Assembly: GCA_905221605.1 (NCBI GenBank)
Contig: CAJNDS010000031.1
Coordinates: 156,501-220,500 of the forward strand
Reading direction: 5' to 3'
Source: Symbiodinium natans
Taxonomy: Eukaryota > Sar > Dinophyceae > Suessiales > Symbiodiniaceae
DNA: 64,000 nucleotides
In this document: positions 45,201 to 56,574 of the stretch, piece after piece
Layout: every line of letters begins with the position of its first letter
How positions within the stretch are numbered: position 1 is the first letter of the stretch
Program-made: the position numbers and the translations under genes
The notes under the pieces: model-generated
What the model saw: the letters and a program-made list of their open reading frames with translations, nothing else
Databases searched by the model: none
Told to the model about the DNA's origin: nothing

Positions 45201-45950
45201 GATCTTAAGATTGGCGAGCCCAATTCTGCTCCAGGCCCTCAAGGTGCAGGACGCAAAAGCAGACATCTCTTAGTTAGATGATGGTACAGGAAGCTGTTCA
45301 GGGAGAATGCAGAGCCACGTCATATCTCGCCTGCCCCAATTGGGGTACAGCTCGAGTGCGAGTTGGGCATCTTCTTTGGATGCCTGAAAATGGCCGACCT
45401 GCGCCCAGTTGGCATGTCTTGGCATCTGCTCTCATCTCTTACGTCTCCCAGCCTTGGCCAAGCACGCAGCTCGATTCGACAGCACCTCGAGAGTGCACGC
45501 ATCATGCATCAGACACACACACGCACATACACATATGTATATATATATATATCAGACATAGATCAGTCATGCATATACAGACAGATATCACATATTGACT
45601 TAGTATGTATACACTTTCTTTATGTGCATGGAATGATATACGATGCAAGATACACAAGGCATATGATGTGATGCACGGTGTATGATACTATATCTAGGAA
45701 TATGACATGGTATGATGTGATATGGTAGAACAAAAATGAGCATGCAAGAATGAATATCTGTGTAAATAAATAAATAAATATATATATATATATATATAAA
45801 TGTAGACATCATCACGCAAGGTTGAGCTCCGACACTCACACGAGGCTGACTTGAGGAGAGGGCTGCCGCTTCGGCTTTGCAGTCATCCAGTTCTCGTCTG
45901 TCCTCCAAGCACCTCTGCTCGACCCGGTCTCTGTCCAAAGGAACTGCAAA
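42232..45950 (-). CDS. Tetratricopeptide repeat (TPR) protein
   Basis: TPR helices form scaffolds that bind other proteins, often chaperones. Exon 45335-45383 encodes ASKEDAQLALELYPNW, the second helix of a TPR ending in the usual Pro-x-Trp turn; 45208-45246 encodes RIGLANLKIGQ, the first helix of the next repeat; 45032-45127 encodes GKEALDAYRKAVAYDPSSER, again second-helix form. Exon 42537-42605 encodes AYVQFAHALKLESNNVAALK, another TPR second helix. A likely exon at 45835-45944 is charged and helical (RDRVEQRCLEDRRELDDCK), and 43600-43769 (YLYDWYEPGAKVKASVPDG) and 42232-42345 (KEPFDLFIDLLDESAVRCF, stop) are probable later exons. The pattern resembles Hop/STI1-type TPRs, but the partner is unknown. 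That all exons belong to one gene is inferred from order and strand. Confidence 0.65.
43305..43545. repeat. Polypyrimidine tract (ccctt)n
   Basis: About 240 bases of C and T on the plus strand, dominated by ccttcccctt steps. It is within the TPR gene span, presumably intronic. Confidence 0.9.
43940..44830. other. Inside TPR span, no exon recognised
   Basis: A/T-richer than its surroundings with short frames on both strands and no motif; presumably intron. Confidence 0.4.
45515..45805. repeat. TA/CA-rich low-complexity stretch
   Basis: Tracts of cacacaca, tatatata and aaataaataaat with imperfect tatgata words between them. It lies between likely TPR exons at 45835-45944 and 45335-45383. Confidence 0.8.
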
Positions 45951-46275
45951 ATATGGCATCAGAAGGCCTGGTGTAAAAATTTGCTCCCATGTAGAAATCA
46001 CCACGCTTGAAGGCCTTCAGCACACAAAGCTACTCAATGCGATTCCGGCGATCGGTGATCACTTCTCAATATGGCCGGCCTCATCGCCGAGGCGCTTCCA
46101 TGGCATAGCTCGCGTGGCTTCAGCCGGCGTGCCGTCGATCGGGGACATTGGGACATTGGCCAAGGCTCGCGGCCTCGGTTCTGAGGTCGTGCGGAGACCA
46201 AAGTTGCGATGGCTCCTCTCGTCACGTATATCAAATTCTATATCATGCTAGGGTACCTAGCTCCGCTGTCGGTCA

Positions 46276-46610
46276 CTTAAATGCCGTGAACCCACCAAAT
46301 CCTCGGGAGAGGCTTGGACGTAAGATCCTGGCCAGATCTTCCGACATGCCTGTATGCCCAGAACAGAAGAATGTCTTGGTCTTTGTCTGCTACACCCATG
46401 CGGCCTTGAACATGTGGAAAGCCGTCATCTTGAGCAAGGGGACCAAGCTGTCCTCGCCAGTCCACTATCAGCCAAGGCAAGGAAAAGCAGGGCAAGGCGC
46501 AAGCTCTCCTTCAAAAGGTGCCATTCAGACTGGGCCTTCTTTTTCGCACCTGAGCTGTTGTGCTCTGTGCATCTCTGTGCCAAGCATGCCCCCTTTCCAG
46601 CGGGCGGAGA
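46276..46610. other. No gene seen
   Basis: Between the TPR gene's upstream side and the G-rich repeats. Frames here lack motifs. Confidence 0.4.
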
Positions 46611-46615
46611 ACACG

Positions 46616-46935
46616 GCTTAAAGAAGCGGGGGGGTTAGGGGGGGCGCAGGCCCCCTCCCCATTTGCAAACACAATGCTTGCGGCATGGGTTTCGATCGTT
46701 CATATGCTTAGAAAAACGTGGAATGATGGGTTTCAATCCTTCATATGCTTTGAGAAAAGCTTGCACGGCTTAAAGAAGCGGGGGGGTTGGGGGGCACAAT
46801 GCTCGCATGATGACTTTATTCGTTGATTCATATGCTTTGAAACAAGCTTTAACGGCCAAAAAAGGCGGGGGGGGGTTGGGGGGGTTTGCAAGCACAATGC
46901 TCTCATCATGGGCTTCAATCGTTCATATGCTCGGG
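46616..46935. repeat. Second locus of the hairpin repeat family (opposite orientation)
   Basis: Three diverged units carry cggcttaaagaagcgggggg, a G-run (with C-run in the first unit), tttgcaa-type word, acaatgctc, catgatg or catcatg, and a ...atatgctttgaaa segment. The reverse complement matches the order of the array at 16270-17155: cttcaaagc, gagcattgtg, tttgcaa, G/C runs, gcttctttaagccg. So this is a dispersed repeat family. Confidence 0.78.
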
Positions 46936-47000
46936 AGACCAGCAGACCGGGAGACCAGCAGACCAGGGGACCAGGGGACCAGGGAACCAGGGAACCACGA
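46932..47000. repeat. Short degenerate repeat (gaccagcagaccgg / ggaccaggg)
   Basis: Two copies of a ~16-base unit (gggagaccagcagacc) grade into copies of an 8- to 9-base unit (accagggg, accaggga). Confidence 0.85.
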
Positions 47001-47319
47001 AAAAAACAAATACCAAAAAAGAATTAAAAAAACATTTTAAAAAAACACCAAAAAAATTGGCCCTCCCAGACCAGGTCCAGCGCGCCTGTCGAGCCGCAAG
47101 TTTTCTCTCTGAAGACACACATTCCTTCGTTAAGTTCCTGTTGCGGGCGTCTGGAAATCTAGCAGTAACTAGACATCGGGGTCGCACTCGAGCCACCTCA
47201 AAAACACTCCACAGATCTGCTGAAATCTGAGTATCCTGCATGGAGGGGAGGAAATTGAGATGGCGAATGTGGGCAGGGCAGGCAGGCTCGACCCATGCCC
47301 AGACCTCCACAGCCGAGGG

Positions 47320-48170
47320 ACACTAGGCAACCAGAAGCAATGCATTGCCCGACCAGTCATACCTGGCTTGCCCAAGGTTGGTGTAGAAAGTCACCGTACA
47401 CGTGGGCTTTGTGAAGAGGACCATGGGCTCGCTGATCGGTTCAAGCACGACCTGGTCGCTGCGTAGGTTTTCAAAGTGCCTCTTGTTCTCACGTGCGGCT
47501 CGGCCGTTCGCCCTGCCTGGCAGGTCCGATCTCCCTGCTCCCGCCGAGCAAGGCGTCCTGGGAGTATGCACATTGAACTCATCGTGCAAACGTCGTCATG
47601 GCTATCACGGCTATCGTGTGGACATTTGTGTGGACATCGCGCGCGCGCGCGCGCGCGTCGTGTCTGCGTCTCGTCGGTGGCTAAGGTGCACACTCATCAT
47701 GGCAGGTGCGTCACACAGGCCACCATGGCCATGCTTCCTCGCGATTCCCCCGAACCAGACACTGTCGAAAAGGCCCTGTAGGGCTCTTGTAAGGCCGCGG
47801 CGACCCGGGCGAGCTGGGCAAGGGCCGGCGCCAGCCCTCGGCAGGCCTTGGCGTCGCATGGGCGACCCAAATGTAGCGAATCTCTCATTTCATACTTCTT
47901 TACGCTTTCGGGCCGGGTGGCCCCAGGCCGTGCATGTGCAAGAAGTCACGCGCACTCCTCACAAAGGAACCCTTGCAGGCACTTGCCAAGGCAACTCACA
48001 TCCAGCCTGCCAGCCACAGCTTTCCCATTAGTGCCTCCTGCGAGGCATCCAAAAGCGGCTACCTGGACATTGAGAGCTGGCAGAAGGGCCCGTCCTCGAT
48101 GGGCATGACCATTCAGGCCGTTCTTGGCAAGGCCCTGTGCAAGACAGATTTGTCGGTTTGACCACTTAGG
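47320..48170 (-). other. Coding-like exons, gene unknown; strand partly unclear
   Basis: On the minus strand 47378-47500 reads ENLRSDQVVLEPISEPMVLF then KPTCTVTFYTNLGQ with a GT donor near 47370, and 47760-47860 reads AKACRGLAPALAQLARVAAA. Both look coding. At 47990-48161 the plus strand also reads as credible protein (GYLDIESWQKGPSSMGMTIQ, stop), so the strand there is uncertain. A (CG)n run at 47638-47658 lies between. Confidence 0.4.
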
Positions 48171-48790
48171 ATGTCCAAACTACCGTTTAGTCTCCAGCAG
48201 ATCTCAGGATTCTGTTGGGTTTTCAGCTTCGCCAGTGCCACCACCATGACAACAGCCACACGTAACCGTAAGAACAACAAGACGTCACGGCACTAGACGC
48301 CAACGGTCGTGCAGAAAAAAAGACTCTTTTTTGAGCGCGAAACGCGTGGTCGTCATCAAAAGAACCCAGAGAAGGTGGGAACGGCATCCAGGAAATCAAG
48401 AAAACATTGTTGCGCGAAATGGTCAAGCAATTCCAAGCAAGCCATCTCAAAGGCGCAACCGAACCACAAGCATGCAGGTGCAAATCTGACCCGTGCTATC
48501 AGACGGCCTATGCACTGAAGCTTGAATTCCTCTCGGCTTGAATGCCGTGTGGAGATGTAAAGACTTTAGACTTAGACGATTACCTGTGCAATCTTCAACC
48601 ATCGACCTTTGAAAAGACCACAAGAAAAAGAACTTTGAAAACATGAGGGCTGGCCATCGGAAAAGGAGCAGGCCAATGTGGCTACTGGATGTCTCAAGGT
48701 CTCAAGGCCAATGGATGAGAAGAAAAAGTCTGAGCGTCCGTCGTCAGTGAAACCAGCAACCTACATTGGTCGTACATGTGCATGATGCGA
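48170..48790. other. No gene seen
   Basis: No exon with a motif or a clear splice site on either strand. Confidence 0.45.
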
Positions 48791-48796
48791 TCACTG

Positions 48797-49740
48797 AAAT
48801 GGATCTGCGACGATTGGTATGATTTCAACTTCGTCTGCAAATGCTACCCTCCGCGGCGGAACTACAGCAACTGTCACATCCTCATCATCCGAAGGAGGCT
48901 CCCTGGCACAGGTGACATTACAAACTCTCACAAGCAAGACTCTATACCAGAAACAGCGCAGACGCAACGCAGACAGCAGCACAGATCACAATGATCGGGG
49001 GCTGCTGTTGAGCAGGAGGATGATCCTGCGAAGGTGCCCTCAAACCGCGTGACATTCGGACAGCCTGTGAATGCACAGTAGATTCTAATTTCATCCAGCG
49101 TCCCATGCTTCCAGACCGGCTGTAAGTATTCTTTGCCTGGGCCAGGCAAGAGCATTGCGAGCTTTCCGACTAGACAACCCGTCATGTATGCTTCGGAAAT
49201 CTGGGTGCAGTGAGCGCCGGGCACAGCGCTTTGCGTCGCTGCGCTCTTTGTGAGGTGCTTCGCCCTCTGTCCACGCATATTTTCAAGCTTGTCACTCGCA
49301 CAAGGTTTGTGCGTACCGCGGCAGTTGGCATGTCGTCAAGAAGCGCCTAGAGAAGCCTGCCTTTTACAAGCACCGTGCACTGTCCCAGCCTCGGCCTTTG
49401 CTTGCAACATGCTGTACTTAAGCATATCCCGCTGCAATGGCGTCATACTGTCCTTAGCTTGGCGCTCCGGTCGCAGAATTCCGCACATCCACCAGTGCTG
49501 TGTCTTGTGGATGAGCATTGCCGGGAATCAATCGTCTCCGCTGTGGCTACGCATGCCAGGTTCAACTCCGCTTGATTGAACACGGCATTAGCTGGTACAT
49601 GTGAAACTCCATCTGAGTAGATGTAATCACAAGCTGAGACGATGTAAATCGCCCTTGTGTCCAGTCTGCCCATGGCAACGCCGATCACAGGCTGAAGCAA
49701 GGATTGCAAGGTGATCACAAAATCTTCCGCGTCCTGAAAG
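48797..49740 (-). CDS. Hypothetical protein, several coding-like exons
   Basis: The best exon starts at 49733 after a CAG acceptor: DAEDFVITLQSLLQPVIGV, AMGRLDTRAIYIVSACDYIY, NAVFNQAELNLACVATAE, running to about 49505. Then come 49340-49500 (RPERQAKDSMTPLQRDMLKY), 49060-49190 (SEAYMTGCLVGKLAMLLPG, KHGTLDEIRIYC) and a last exon 48800-48915 (REPPSDDEDVTVAVV, PPRRVAFADEVEIIPI, ending VADPFQ and stop TGA). Strand, order and composition are consistent with one gene. No family is recognised. Confidence 0.5.
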
Positions 49741-49869
49741 GCAGGTGATGAATGAGATCGAACAACTGATATGTGATGGCCTTTCGGATGCTTCTGACCG
49801 GTTTCGTGCTTGGTTGTGTGTGTGTGTGTAAAACACCTGAACATGGTGCTATCTAGTATGTGCATTCGA

Positions 49870-50820
49870 TCTGTTGTCGGGCAGGGGGCCCACGGGATTG
49901 CTTTCTGGCGTGGGCCAACGAAGCTCCAGATTGGAAGCTTGCTTTTGGTACCTGCGGTATTCCAGGAATCATTCCCATGGACTGGGCATCAGCTCTTGAT
50001 TCTTCTGACTGCTCTTTTTCTTTCATTGTTTTCTGCTGTGTGCACTTCGTTATGGGTCGTGACCTGCCAACGAGTTTGCAGAACTTTTGCTTCCTAGAAG
50101 CAGGAACACCTTAGTCAGGCTCTTGTGGCCACTTGATAACACAAAGCGGAAAGCAAAAGCAAACCACAACAGTGTAGATATGCAGCGGCCCTGACCCCTC
50201 AGTCGTGCAGTGGGTGTGTGTAGGAAGCCACTCTGCATGCGGTGTGTGAGCAGAAAGAACCAACATACAGCGAAGCTGTGGTCGTTTTGGAAGCGGGGTG
50301 TGGGGGGGGGGCTGTGCTCAACGAAGCTCCCCAAGGTCTTACCTCAATCCCTCAATCTCAATGAGCTGGTCTCATTTTTCTTTCAAAATCTTCATCTCAC
50401 CCTCATCACCCTTTCAACACAACCTCTCTCGATCACAAACCCAATGCCTAAACAACACCCACAACAATAACACTTCACTCATTCTCCGCGACTTCATCAA
50501 TGCTTCGCCTTCACCTCTACTTCCTCTACTCTCTGTGCCGGAACAAGTACAAGTGTGCTGGCATGCGTTCTCTCCATAACTGTGGTGGGTGGGGGTGTGC
50601 ACATGCACGCGAGTCCATCATGGGAAGGGGTCATCGGAAACAAGTATCCCGGTCCTCCTTCGCAACGTGCTTGCAGGATCCGCTGACGCAGACGAAGAGC
50701 GACGACGTGGCAGAGCCAGGATCTTCCAGCCTTACTAGTAGAACTCTGCACGAATCTCAGGGGTCTATTCTAGTGACACATTCTCGGGAGCCGAAGACAG
50801 AATCCCTTGAAGGCGAGAAC
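49870..50820. other. No gene assigned
   Basis: Mostly low-information frames. A plus frame opens at 50500 and crosses the next entry, which I favour as minus-strand coding. Confidence 0.4.
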
Positions 50821-50823
50821 TCA

Positions 50824-51588
50824 TCAAAGGCCGCGAGACTTTGCCACTTTCACCAATATGTCACTCATGGCTTGGCTGTTCAAGCCATCGAAGGTGATGA
50901 CTTCCATGTCACGTTGTTTCCGCGCCTGAGCTTCCTGCAGCGTTTCACCATGCGTGGGACGAATCCAACGCCGACATACAGACATGTCTGCGATCCCACC
51001 CTCGACTGCGATCCCACCCTCGACTTCCCCTCCGTGTCCTCGAACCAGAGCGCAACACGCAACAAACTGCCAACCGGGCCCGAAGGAGCACAAAAATGCT
51101 GCGGCAGATGCTGCGACAGAGGTTTTCCATATGAGCTTCGAAACTCGCTTCGTGACGTCTGGCGAAGAAGCACTGAAGAAGCCATAGAAACCTTCAACAA
51201 CCTTGAAGAACCTTGAAGAACCTTGAAGCCTTGAAAGTCGGCACACTGCAGTAGTCAGGCTTGGAGAGGTCAAAAGCCTGCCTTTGAAGCAGACGAGCGC
51301 AGACTCGGCCTGGGCCATGCGCTGCCATGTGCTGCCATTCTCCGAAAAGTTTTCTAAACTCCAGATGCAGCTACTGTAAGGGCCAGGCAGAGCCTTCACT
51401 TTCTCGACTAGTCCCTCCAAGCCCGGCGTTGCTTGCACCTGGGGCGGGGGCGGGGGGGAAAATCCGCACGAGTGCCCGTGCATAGGAATCCATAGAAGAG
51501 CCTGTTGCAGGGCCAGGCTCACCTTCTCCTGGAGTGTGCCACTGATCCGCGGCTGAGTATGGCCACGGCTGAGTTCTAGCTCTGGCAC
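50824..51588 (-). CDS. Hypothetical protein, open minus frame of ~250 codons
   Basis: The frame has no ATG near its left limit (51588 is GTG), so it is probably two or more exons read through in frame. Protein-like parts are QEKVSLALQQALLWIP, PGLEGLVEKVKALPGP, SPDVTKRVSKLIWKTSVAAS and the helical end TLQEAQARKQRDMEVITFDG, SQAMSDILVKVAKSRG. A plus-strand frame of 238 codons (50500-51216) with ATG overlaps it. I favour minus because neighbouring genes are minus and the minus C-terminal helix is more convincing, but this is not settled. Confidence 0.45.
   Translation of the reverse strand: MPELELSRGHTQPRISGTLQEKVSLALQQALLWIPMHGHSCGFSPPPPPQVQATPGLEGLVEKVKALPGPYSSCIWSLENFSENGSTWQRMAQAESALVCFKGRLLTSPSLTTAVCRLSRLQGSSRFFKVVEGFYGFFSASSPDVTKRVSKLIWKTSVAASAAAFLCSFGPGWQFVACCALVRGHGGEVEGGIAVEGGIADMSVCRRWIRPTHGETLQEAQARKQRDMEVITFDGLNSQAMSDILVKVAKSRGL
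51005..51230. repeat. Short direct repeats, including a 10-bp unit (aaccttgaag)
   Basis: A 17-base segment (gatcccaccctcgactg) is duplicated at 50993-51024, and 51200-51230 holds three copies of aaccttgaag. Confidence 0.85.
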
Positions 51589-51599
51589 ACAAGCACCCA

Positions 51600-53180
51600 G
51601 ACTTGACGGAATCCTTTGTGTTGCTTGCAGTCGGCTCGAACCCGTACCTCAGGTCAGAGCCATGCTGGGAAAGATGAGCCCTTTGAACCCTTGTGACACA
51701 CCCACATTCAGGTCGGAGCTCGGGGAGTACATCGCTCAAAGCGGCCCAGACCTGTCATCTGCGGGAAGCACATGCCACCCGCGTCTCCGACTGGCATATC
51801 TCATATCGCGTCTCCGACTGGGATATTCCTGCCCACGCAGCTCTGAAAGTAGGCCTCGGAGCCAGGCGAGGTCTTCTCGACCTTGCCGAAACATGGGTCA
51901 CAACCATAGATCACTCCACTTTTCTGAAGCATGCTCACTAACTGTACCTGTCAAAGTTTCTCTTTCAAAGACCAGGTCCTTCAGACATGGGCGGAGTCTA
52001 AGACTCTTTGACAGCGACACGCAGTACCTGTAGCCCCAGACACATCTCGGAGCGCATCGTCTGAGGTCAAGGCTGCCGCCAGCTTGGCCTGGAAAACTAG
52101 AAATTGCTGGGTGTCAAACTTCGTGACCACGGCGTGACCAGAATCACTGAGGCCGGAGCCTGAAAAGACTTATTTTCGCTTGTGGCAACCACATCCTTCC
52201 ACGAGGACGGATTCAGTCCACTGCGGACATGTGAGTCAGACTGAACCCAGCAAGGCTTGTTTGGAAACCACCGCCGGGCATGCACAAGCAAACAGACAAG
52301 TGGAGTAGAACTACTCTGCCAGCCAGATGGTGAACCGGCCGAAAAAGAACACAGGCCATGGTGGTCCCTTGTGTCGAACACTGGGCTTCCTTCGGTTTCG
52401 TGTGCGACTGATGGCGACTGCCGGACGCGTTTCCAGATTTGAGAGCCTCCTACTACTACCTTCTCGGAATGCGGTAGTCATCCACACTGACAGAACAAGC
52501 TGTTAAACCTGCTCAAAGGGTGTAGGGTGTAGGGTTGCGGAGGCATGTGGGGGCAACAAGTAGTGCGAGATCTGCATGGCCACAAAAATGCCCTCCATAA
52601 CCTGCTCCCGGCAAAGCATGCCGCAACCTGCTGCGCGCGAGCTTGTGCCAGCACCACTCCTGAGGCCCCCTTGGGCGTAGCACTGAGCTGCAAAAGCATC
52701 GCGGCATTCTGGTACTGGGATTTACGAGCCGAGGGCGCGAGGGCAGCGGCAGAAGCTGAGGTTTGCTTTCAGACTTTCAGATTTTGATCCTTCTGCCGAG
52801 CACGGAAAGCACAAGAGTCCTGAAGGAATTGCTTGGAGCGAGCGGCAGTTAGTTCTGGCGCACTCCAGGCCTCACACGAGTCTCTGCTAGCACAACTCCG
52901 CAAACCTGACCAAATTTGATTAAACCTCCTGATGTCTGAAGTCTGAGGGTGCTCTGAGTCCCCCACGGTGCCTGCACAGTTGAGCGTACGCAAGGAACCC
53001 AGCTGCTGCCTCTCAGAAAATGGCGTGTACCTGCATGTCACAATAGCCAGACCGTTAGTGCCGACTCGTGGTGGCAGCGCCAAGTTTCAATGAAGCACGG
53101 CACACCCGCCAGAGAAGTGCTGCAACATCCTCACAGTCCTGCCAACCCAACAAATCCAAAAAGCTCCCTTCCCAACTCAC
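51600..53180. other. Unassigned; weak coding-like minus stretches
   Basis: Minus 51850-51915 (FRQGREDLAWLRGLLSEL) and 52120-52250 (NPSSWKDVVATSENKSFQAP) look protein-like. A 24-base direct repeat (gcgtctccgactggcatatc type) lies at 51781-51826. No family is recognised. Confidence 0.35.
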
Positions 53181-53184
53181 GAAC

Positions 53185-53430
53185 ATTGATCAGCTGACCA
53201 CAAGTGCAGGACTCGGCCGCAAGCGCGCTGCGGGGCAATCCCAAGACATCCATCATCTTGCTGCGGATCTCGGAAAGCACACGAAAAAGACACAGAAAGG
53301 CAGAGAAAATCCAAGAAGCCAAGCAGCTTACCTGAGAACTAAGGCAAGACACCTCCCCAATCGTAGATGTCTTGCTCACTCGAAGGAAGAGCTTGCCATC
53401 AGTTTGCATGTTCTTCACAGTCACAAGGAC
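53185..53430 (-). CDS. Ubiquitin-like domain protein (two exons of the fold)
   Basis: Exon 53353-53430 encodes VLVTVKNMQTDGKLFLRVSK then TSTIGE. This is the first beta-hairpin of the ubiquitin fold, with the T-I-x-E helix start as in ubiquitin's TIENVK. Exon 53185-53268 continues in phase with IRSKMMDVLGLPRSALAAES and CGQLIN, the helix and the L-P-x(n)-G-x-L turn. The intron (53269-53352) is GT-AG. The start codon must lie in an upstream exon, and later exons below 53185 are unresolved. Whether it is a free modifier or a domain of a larger protein cannot be told; no C-terminal diglycine was seen. Confidence 0.65.
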
Positions 53431-53510
53431 CTGGCTCAGACGCGTGGCATGTATAAGGATCACCACACGAAACCAAATGCAGAGGGGCCTGATCCCCTGC
53501 GACCGTTGGC

Positions 53511-53690
53511 CTAGTGGAGCTCCTCAAACATGGTCGTCAGACATGCCGCTCCTATGATGGCAGTCCAGATTTCGTATCCTGGCTGGGGCGTATCCGTTGG
53601 AAGAAGGGCTGTTCGCAATGCCAGCCCGGCACCTGAAGCGCCAGCTGAAATTGCACAAAGCATACCTGAAGGCTTGGAAGCAGTCTGATG
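53511..53690 (-). other. Coding-like exon upstream of the ubiquitin-like exons
   Basis: The minus strand reads LALRTALLPTDTPQPGYEIW then TAIIGAACLTTMFEELH and stop TAG at 53511-53513. It may be the last exon of a separate gene, or an upstream exon of the ubiquitin-like gene that splices before the stop. Confidence 0.45.
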
Positions 53691-53949
53691 TCGAAGAGGG
53701 CACACGAAGTGCAAGGAGCCGCTTGCTGTAAGGCCCTCTCCCTTGACCTCATTGGATGAGCATGGTAGCTTGACACGGTGCGGCCCAGCGTTGCCGAGGG
53801 TCTTGCCTGTACTCGCAGATCACCTTGACCAGACGGCGTATCGTTGTAGAACCTGCGGGCATTCCCGGATTCAGTGCCCTCGTCAACTTGAAAATCGCGG
53901 CGGTGCTACTTGCAATCATTGCATGCGAAGAAGGACACACTTCACAGTG

Positions 53950-55755
53950 ACCCGCCCCTGCCCATCATCAGAAAACACGGTGTACAATGATTGACTCTAG
54001 TGCTGGCCGCGCATGTGTGGCTCATGGGCTCCATGTGTGCGTGCAGAAGCAAGCTTGAGCGTGCAAGCAAGCAAGCGAACGTGCACGGAACCAGGTGTAC
54101 GAGCATGAAGCGTGCAAGCATGCTCCATATAGCGGTGCGCACGGTGCACCCTTGCATCTTGCACTCACCCCGTTCTCCGCTGCCTCGCCCTCATACTTAT
54201 TTTGTTTTCTTCAGAAGAAACTTCAGACGCTTCTGGAAACCCCTGGAAGATGTTGTTGGTGGCTGGGAAGCGGTTAGTATCCAGGTGTCCCCCCTCCCAG
54301 ATATAAAAACCATGTCACAGCCTCCAAGCACCAACACACGACTATCAGTCAAGGCCAGACACTGCACTCAATTGAGGCTGTCATGACAACATGCAGCTGT
54401 TCCACGAGTGCCGGGGGCTCAGATGGCGCTCAAGCCAATGCTTAAAGCAAAGGACCTATCAACATCTCGAAGCAAGTTTGCAAACAGCCAAACAGCTTAT
54501 CACTTGGGTGCCGGCGGATTCTTCCCCCAAACCAAAACATGGCGACCAGCCACGCTCGGCGTCTGCAAGGTCGCAAAAGAAACAGCTCAACATTGTCGCA
54601 CGTCCGCGCACGGAGCCTCCACGTGAAACACGGGATCATGTTTCGCCTCGGTTCAAGATAGGCTCGCTTCCGCATGACTCTACCAATGCGAGGCTGGCAC
54701 GTTGAGACCAAGCCCAACTCTAGATCGCAGCACCAAGTCCTGGAGTGTGAAACGATTGTTGCAACCTGCGTCCGCTGTAAACGACAACACTCGACTTCCC
54801 TATACGCTGCATCTCTAGACTTGTATTTTCTGAAATCTTGTGAAACTTATAGATCGAGAAAAGCGCACTTAGTCAATACTTTTCCAACAAAACGTGTCTT
54901 GCCCCAACCAGCACACCGCACACTGTGAGGCTTCGAAACAATGATGGCAGACTTCCGGCTCGGTTGCTGGTGGTCCCTGGGCAGAGAAGACAGTCAGCAA
55001 GAAGAAAGCAAGCGCGACAGCAAAGCACTGCAAGATTCCGACCTTTCTCAAAGAAGGAGTGGTGGAGTGAGGCTGAGTAAGGGCAGGTCGGCGGAGCTTT
55101 TTCAGCAAGAAAGACGCGACGGACAGGCAGGACCGACCGAAGCCTTTGCAAGCCGGAACTGCTGGAGAGGGATGATGCATCCTATGTCATTGCGTCTCGG
55201 GAGGGCGAACACAAGTGACCTGAGCTCATCCACGTCTCCCTTCTGAAACCACGAAAGTGGATCGGAATACCCGCTCCCGGCATTGCCTCCCTTCTTGCCT
55301 GCCTTCTTTTCTCCTGCTAGGAACCAAAAATGGATCGTGTGCTCCCGTCCTCTCCCCCGTCAATAAACCCAAAAAAGGCATCGTGATGGTGCCGAGGAAG
55401 CCTGCGACTCATGCATCGCCCTCCAAACCCCAAGTAGACCAAATCTATCCGAGGGCCGTAGAGGCACCCTGACGCTCCGAGCGGCAAACTTTCAGGATGC
55501 AACCGACGTTGAGAAGCCGGTACAACCGGTTTCAACTGGGCAGACGGAGCACACGTCCAAGGGAGAGAGCGAAGAAGAGCGAAGCACCATCGCCTCCAGC
55601 ACCTTCCGCCCCACCGAAGCAAGAGCCCCCAACAACAACCGAAGGGGCCCGGCCACACAGCTCTGAGCCAGAAACTCGTGCTCGCACAACCCACGCATGA
55701 TGAAGGCATAAACTCCCGAACCCCTGAACTCCTTAGACTCGGAAAGCTCGTTTCG
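53950..55755. other. Unassigned; possible plus-strand coding at 54.94-55.67 kb
   Basis: Around 54941-55246 and 55257-55700 the plus strand reads as charged, Ser/Pro/Lys-rich protein (REDSQQEESKRDSKALQDSD; FQDATDVEKPVQPVSTGQTE; KGESEEERSTIASSTFRPTE). The minus strand at 54960-55090 offers instead a signal-peptide-like segment (ILQCFAVALAFFLLTVFSAQ). Charged coding sequence always has a hydrophobic complement, so strand is undecided. Nothing is supportable from 53950 to 54940. Confidence 0.35.
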
Positions 55756-55807
55756 TTGCATCGTCTCAAGAGATTACTTGGCCTTCACCAACTCTCCAGT
55801 TGCACTG

Positions 55808-56192
<385 letters not shown>

Positions 56193-56227
56193 GTGACAAG
56201 GAGGCTTGTGGCACATGTTTCTGATAG

Positions 56228-56516
56228 TCAGTCCTGACCCTGACGCTCGACGACCGCGTGGGGCTTTGACCTCGGTGCACAAACATCCAAACAAGGACTC
56301 AAACGACTTCCCGGCTTCCGCAATGACAGCTTTGCAGGGTACGACATCTTGAAACACAGCGTGTCCGGTCGAGTGTCCTGACGAAACTGTCGCTCTAACA
56401 CCTCTGACCCCGGTTCTGCCGATCCATGACGGTGGGTGACAGTGTCCTCGTGATGGTCACCGCCAGATCGGAAGGTGACATCGTGAGGTTCCGCAGCACC
56501 TCTCGGGATGTCGACC
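56228..56516 (-). CDS. Probable last exon of the J-domain gene (unproven link)
   Basis: After an acceptor CAG at 56517-56519 the minus strand reads VDIPRGAAEPHDVTFRSGGD, SEVLERQFRQDTRPDTLCFK and on to a stop. The IPxG...F..GGD pattern recalls the start of a DnaJ C-terminal substrate-binding domain, but the rest does not match well. The link to the J-domain exons at 57.3-57.6 kb is by strand and order only. Confidence 0.4.
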
Positions 56517-56524
56517 TGTTGCAA

Positions 56525-56571
56525 TGTGACGACATGTGACGACATGTGACGACATGTGACGACATGTGACG
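56525..56571. repeat. 10-bp minisatellite (unit gacatgtgac)
   Basis: Four to five exact copies directly upstream (minus sense) of the acceptor at 56517; intronic if the exon 56228-56516 is real. Confidence 0.92.
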
Positions 56572-56574
56572 GCT

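Noticed and set aside
50500-51216. Plus-strand ORF of 238 codons with ATG
   Set aside because: It overlaps a more convincing minus frame with a clear helical end; kept only as an alternative in the minus entry.
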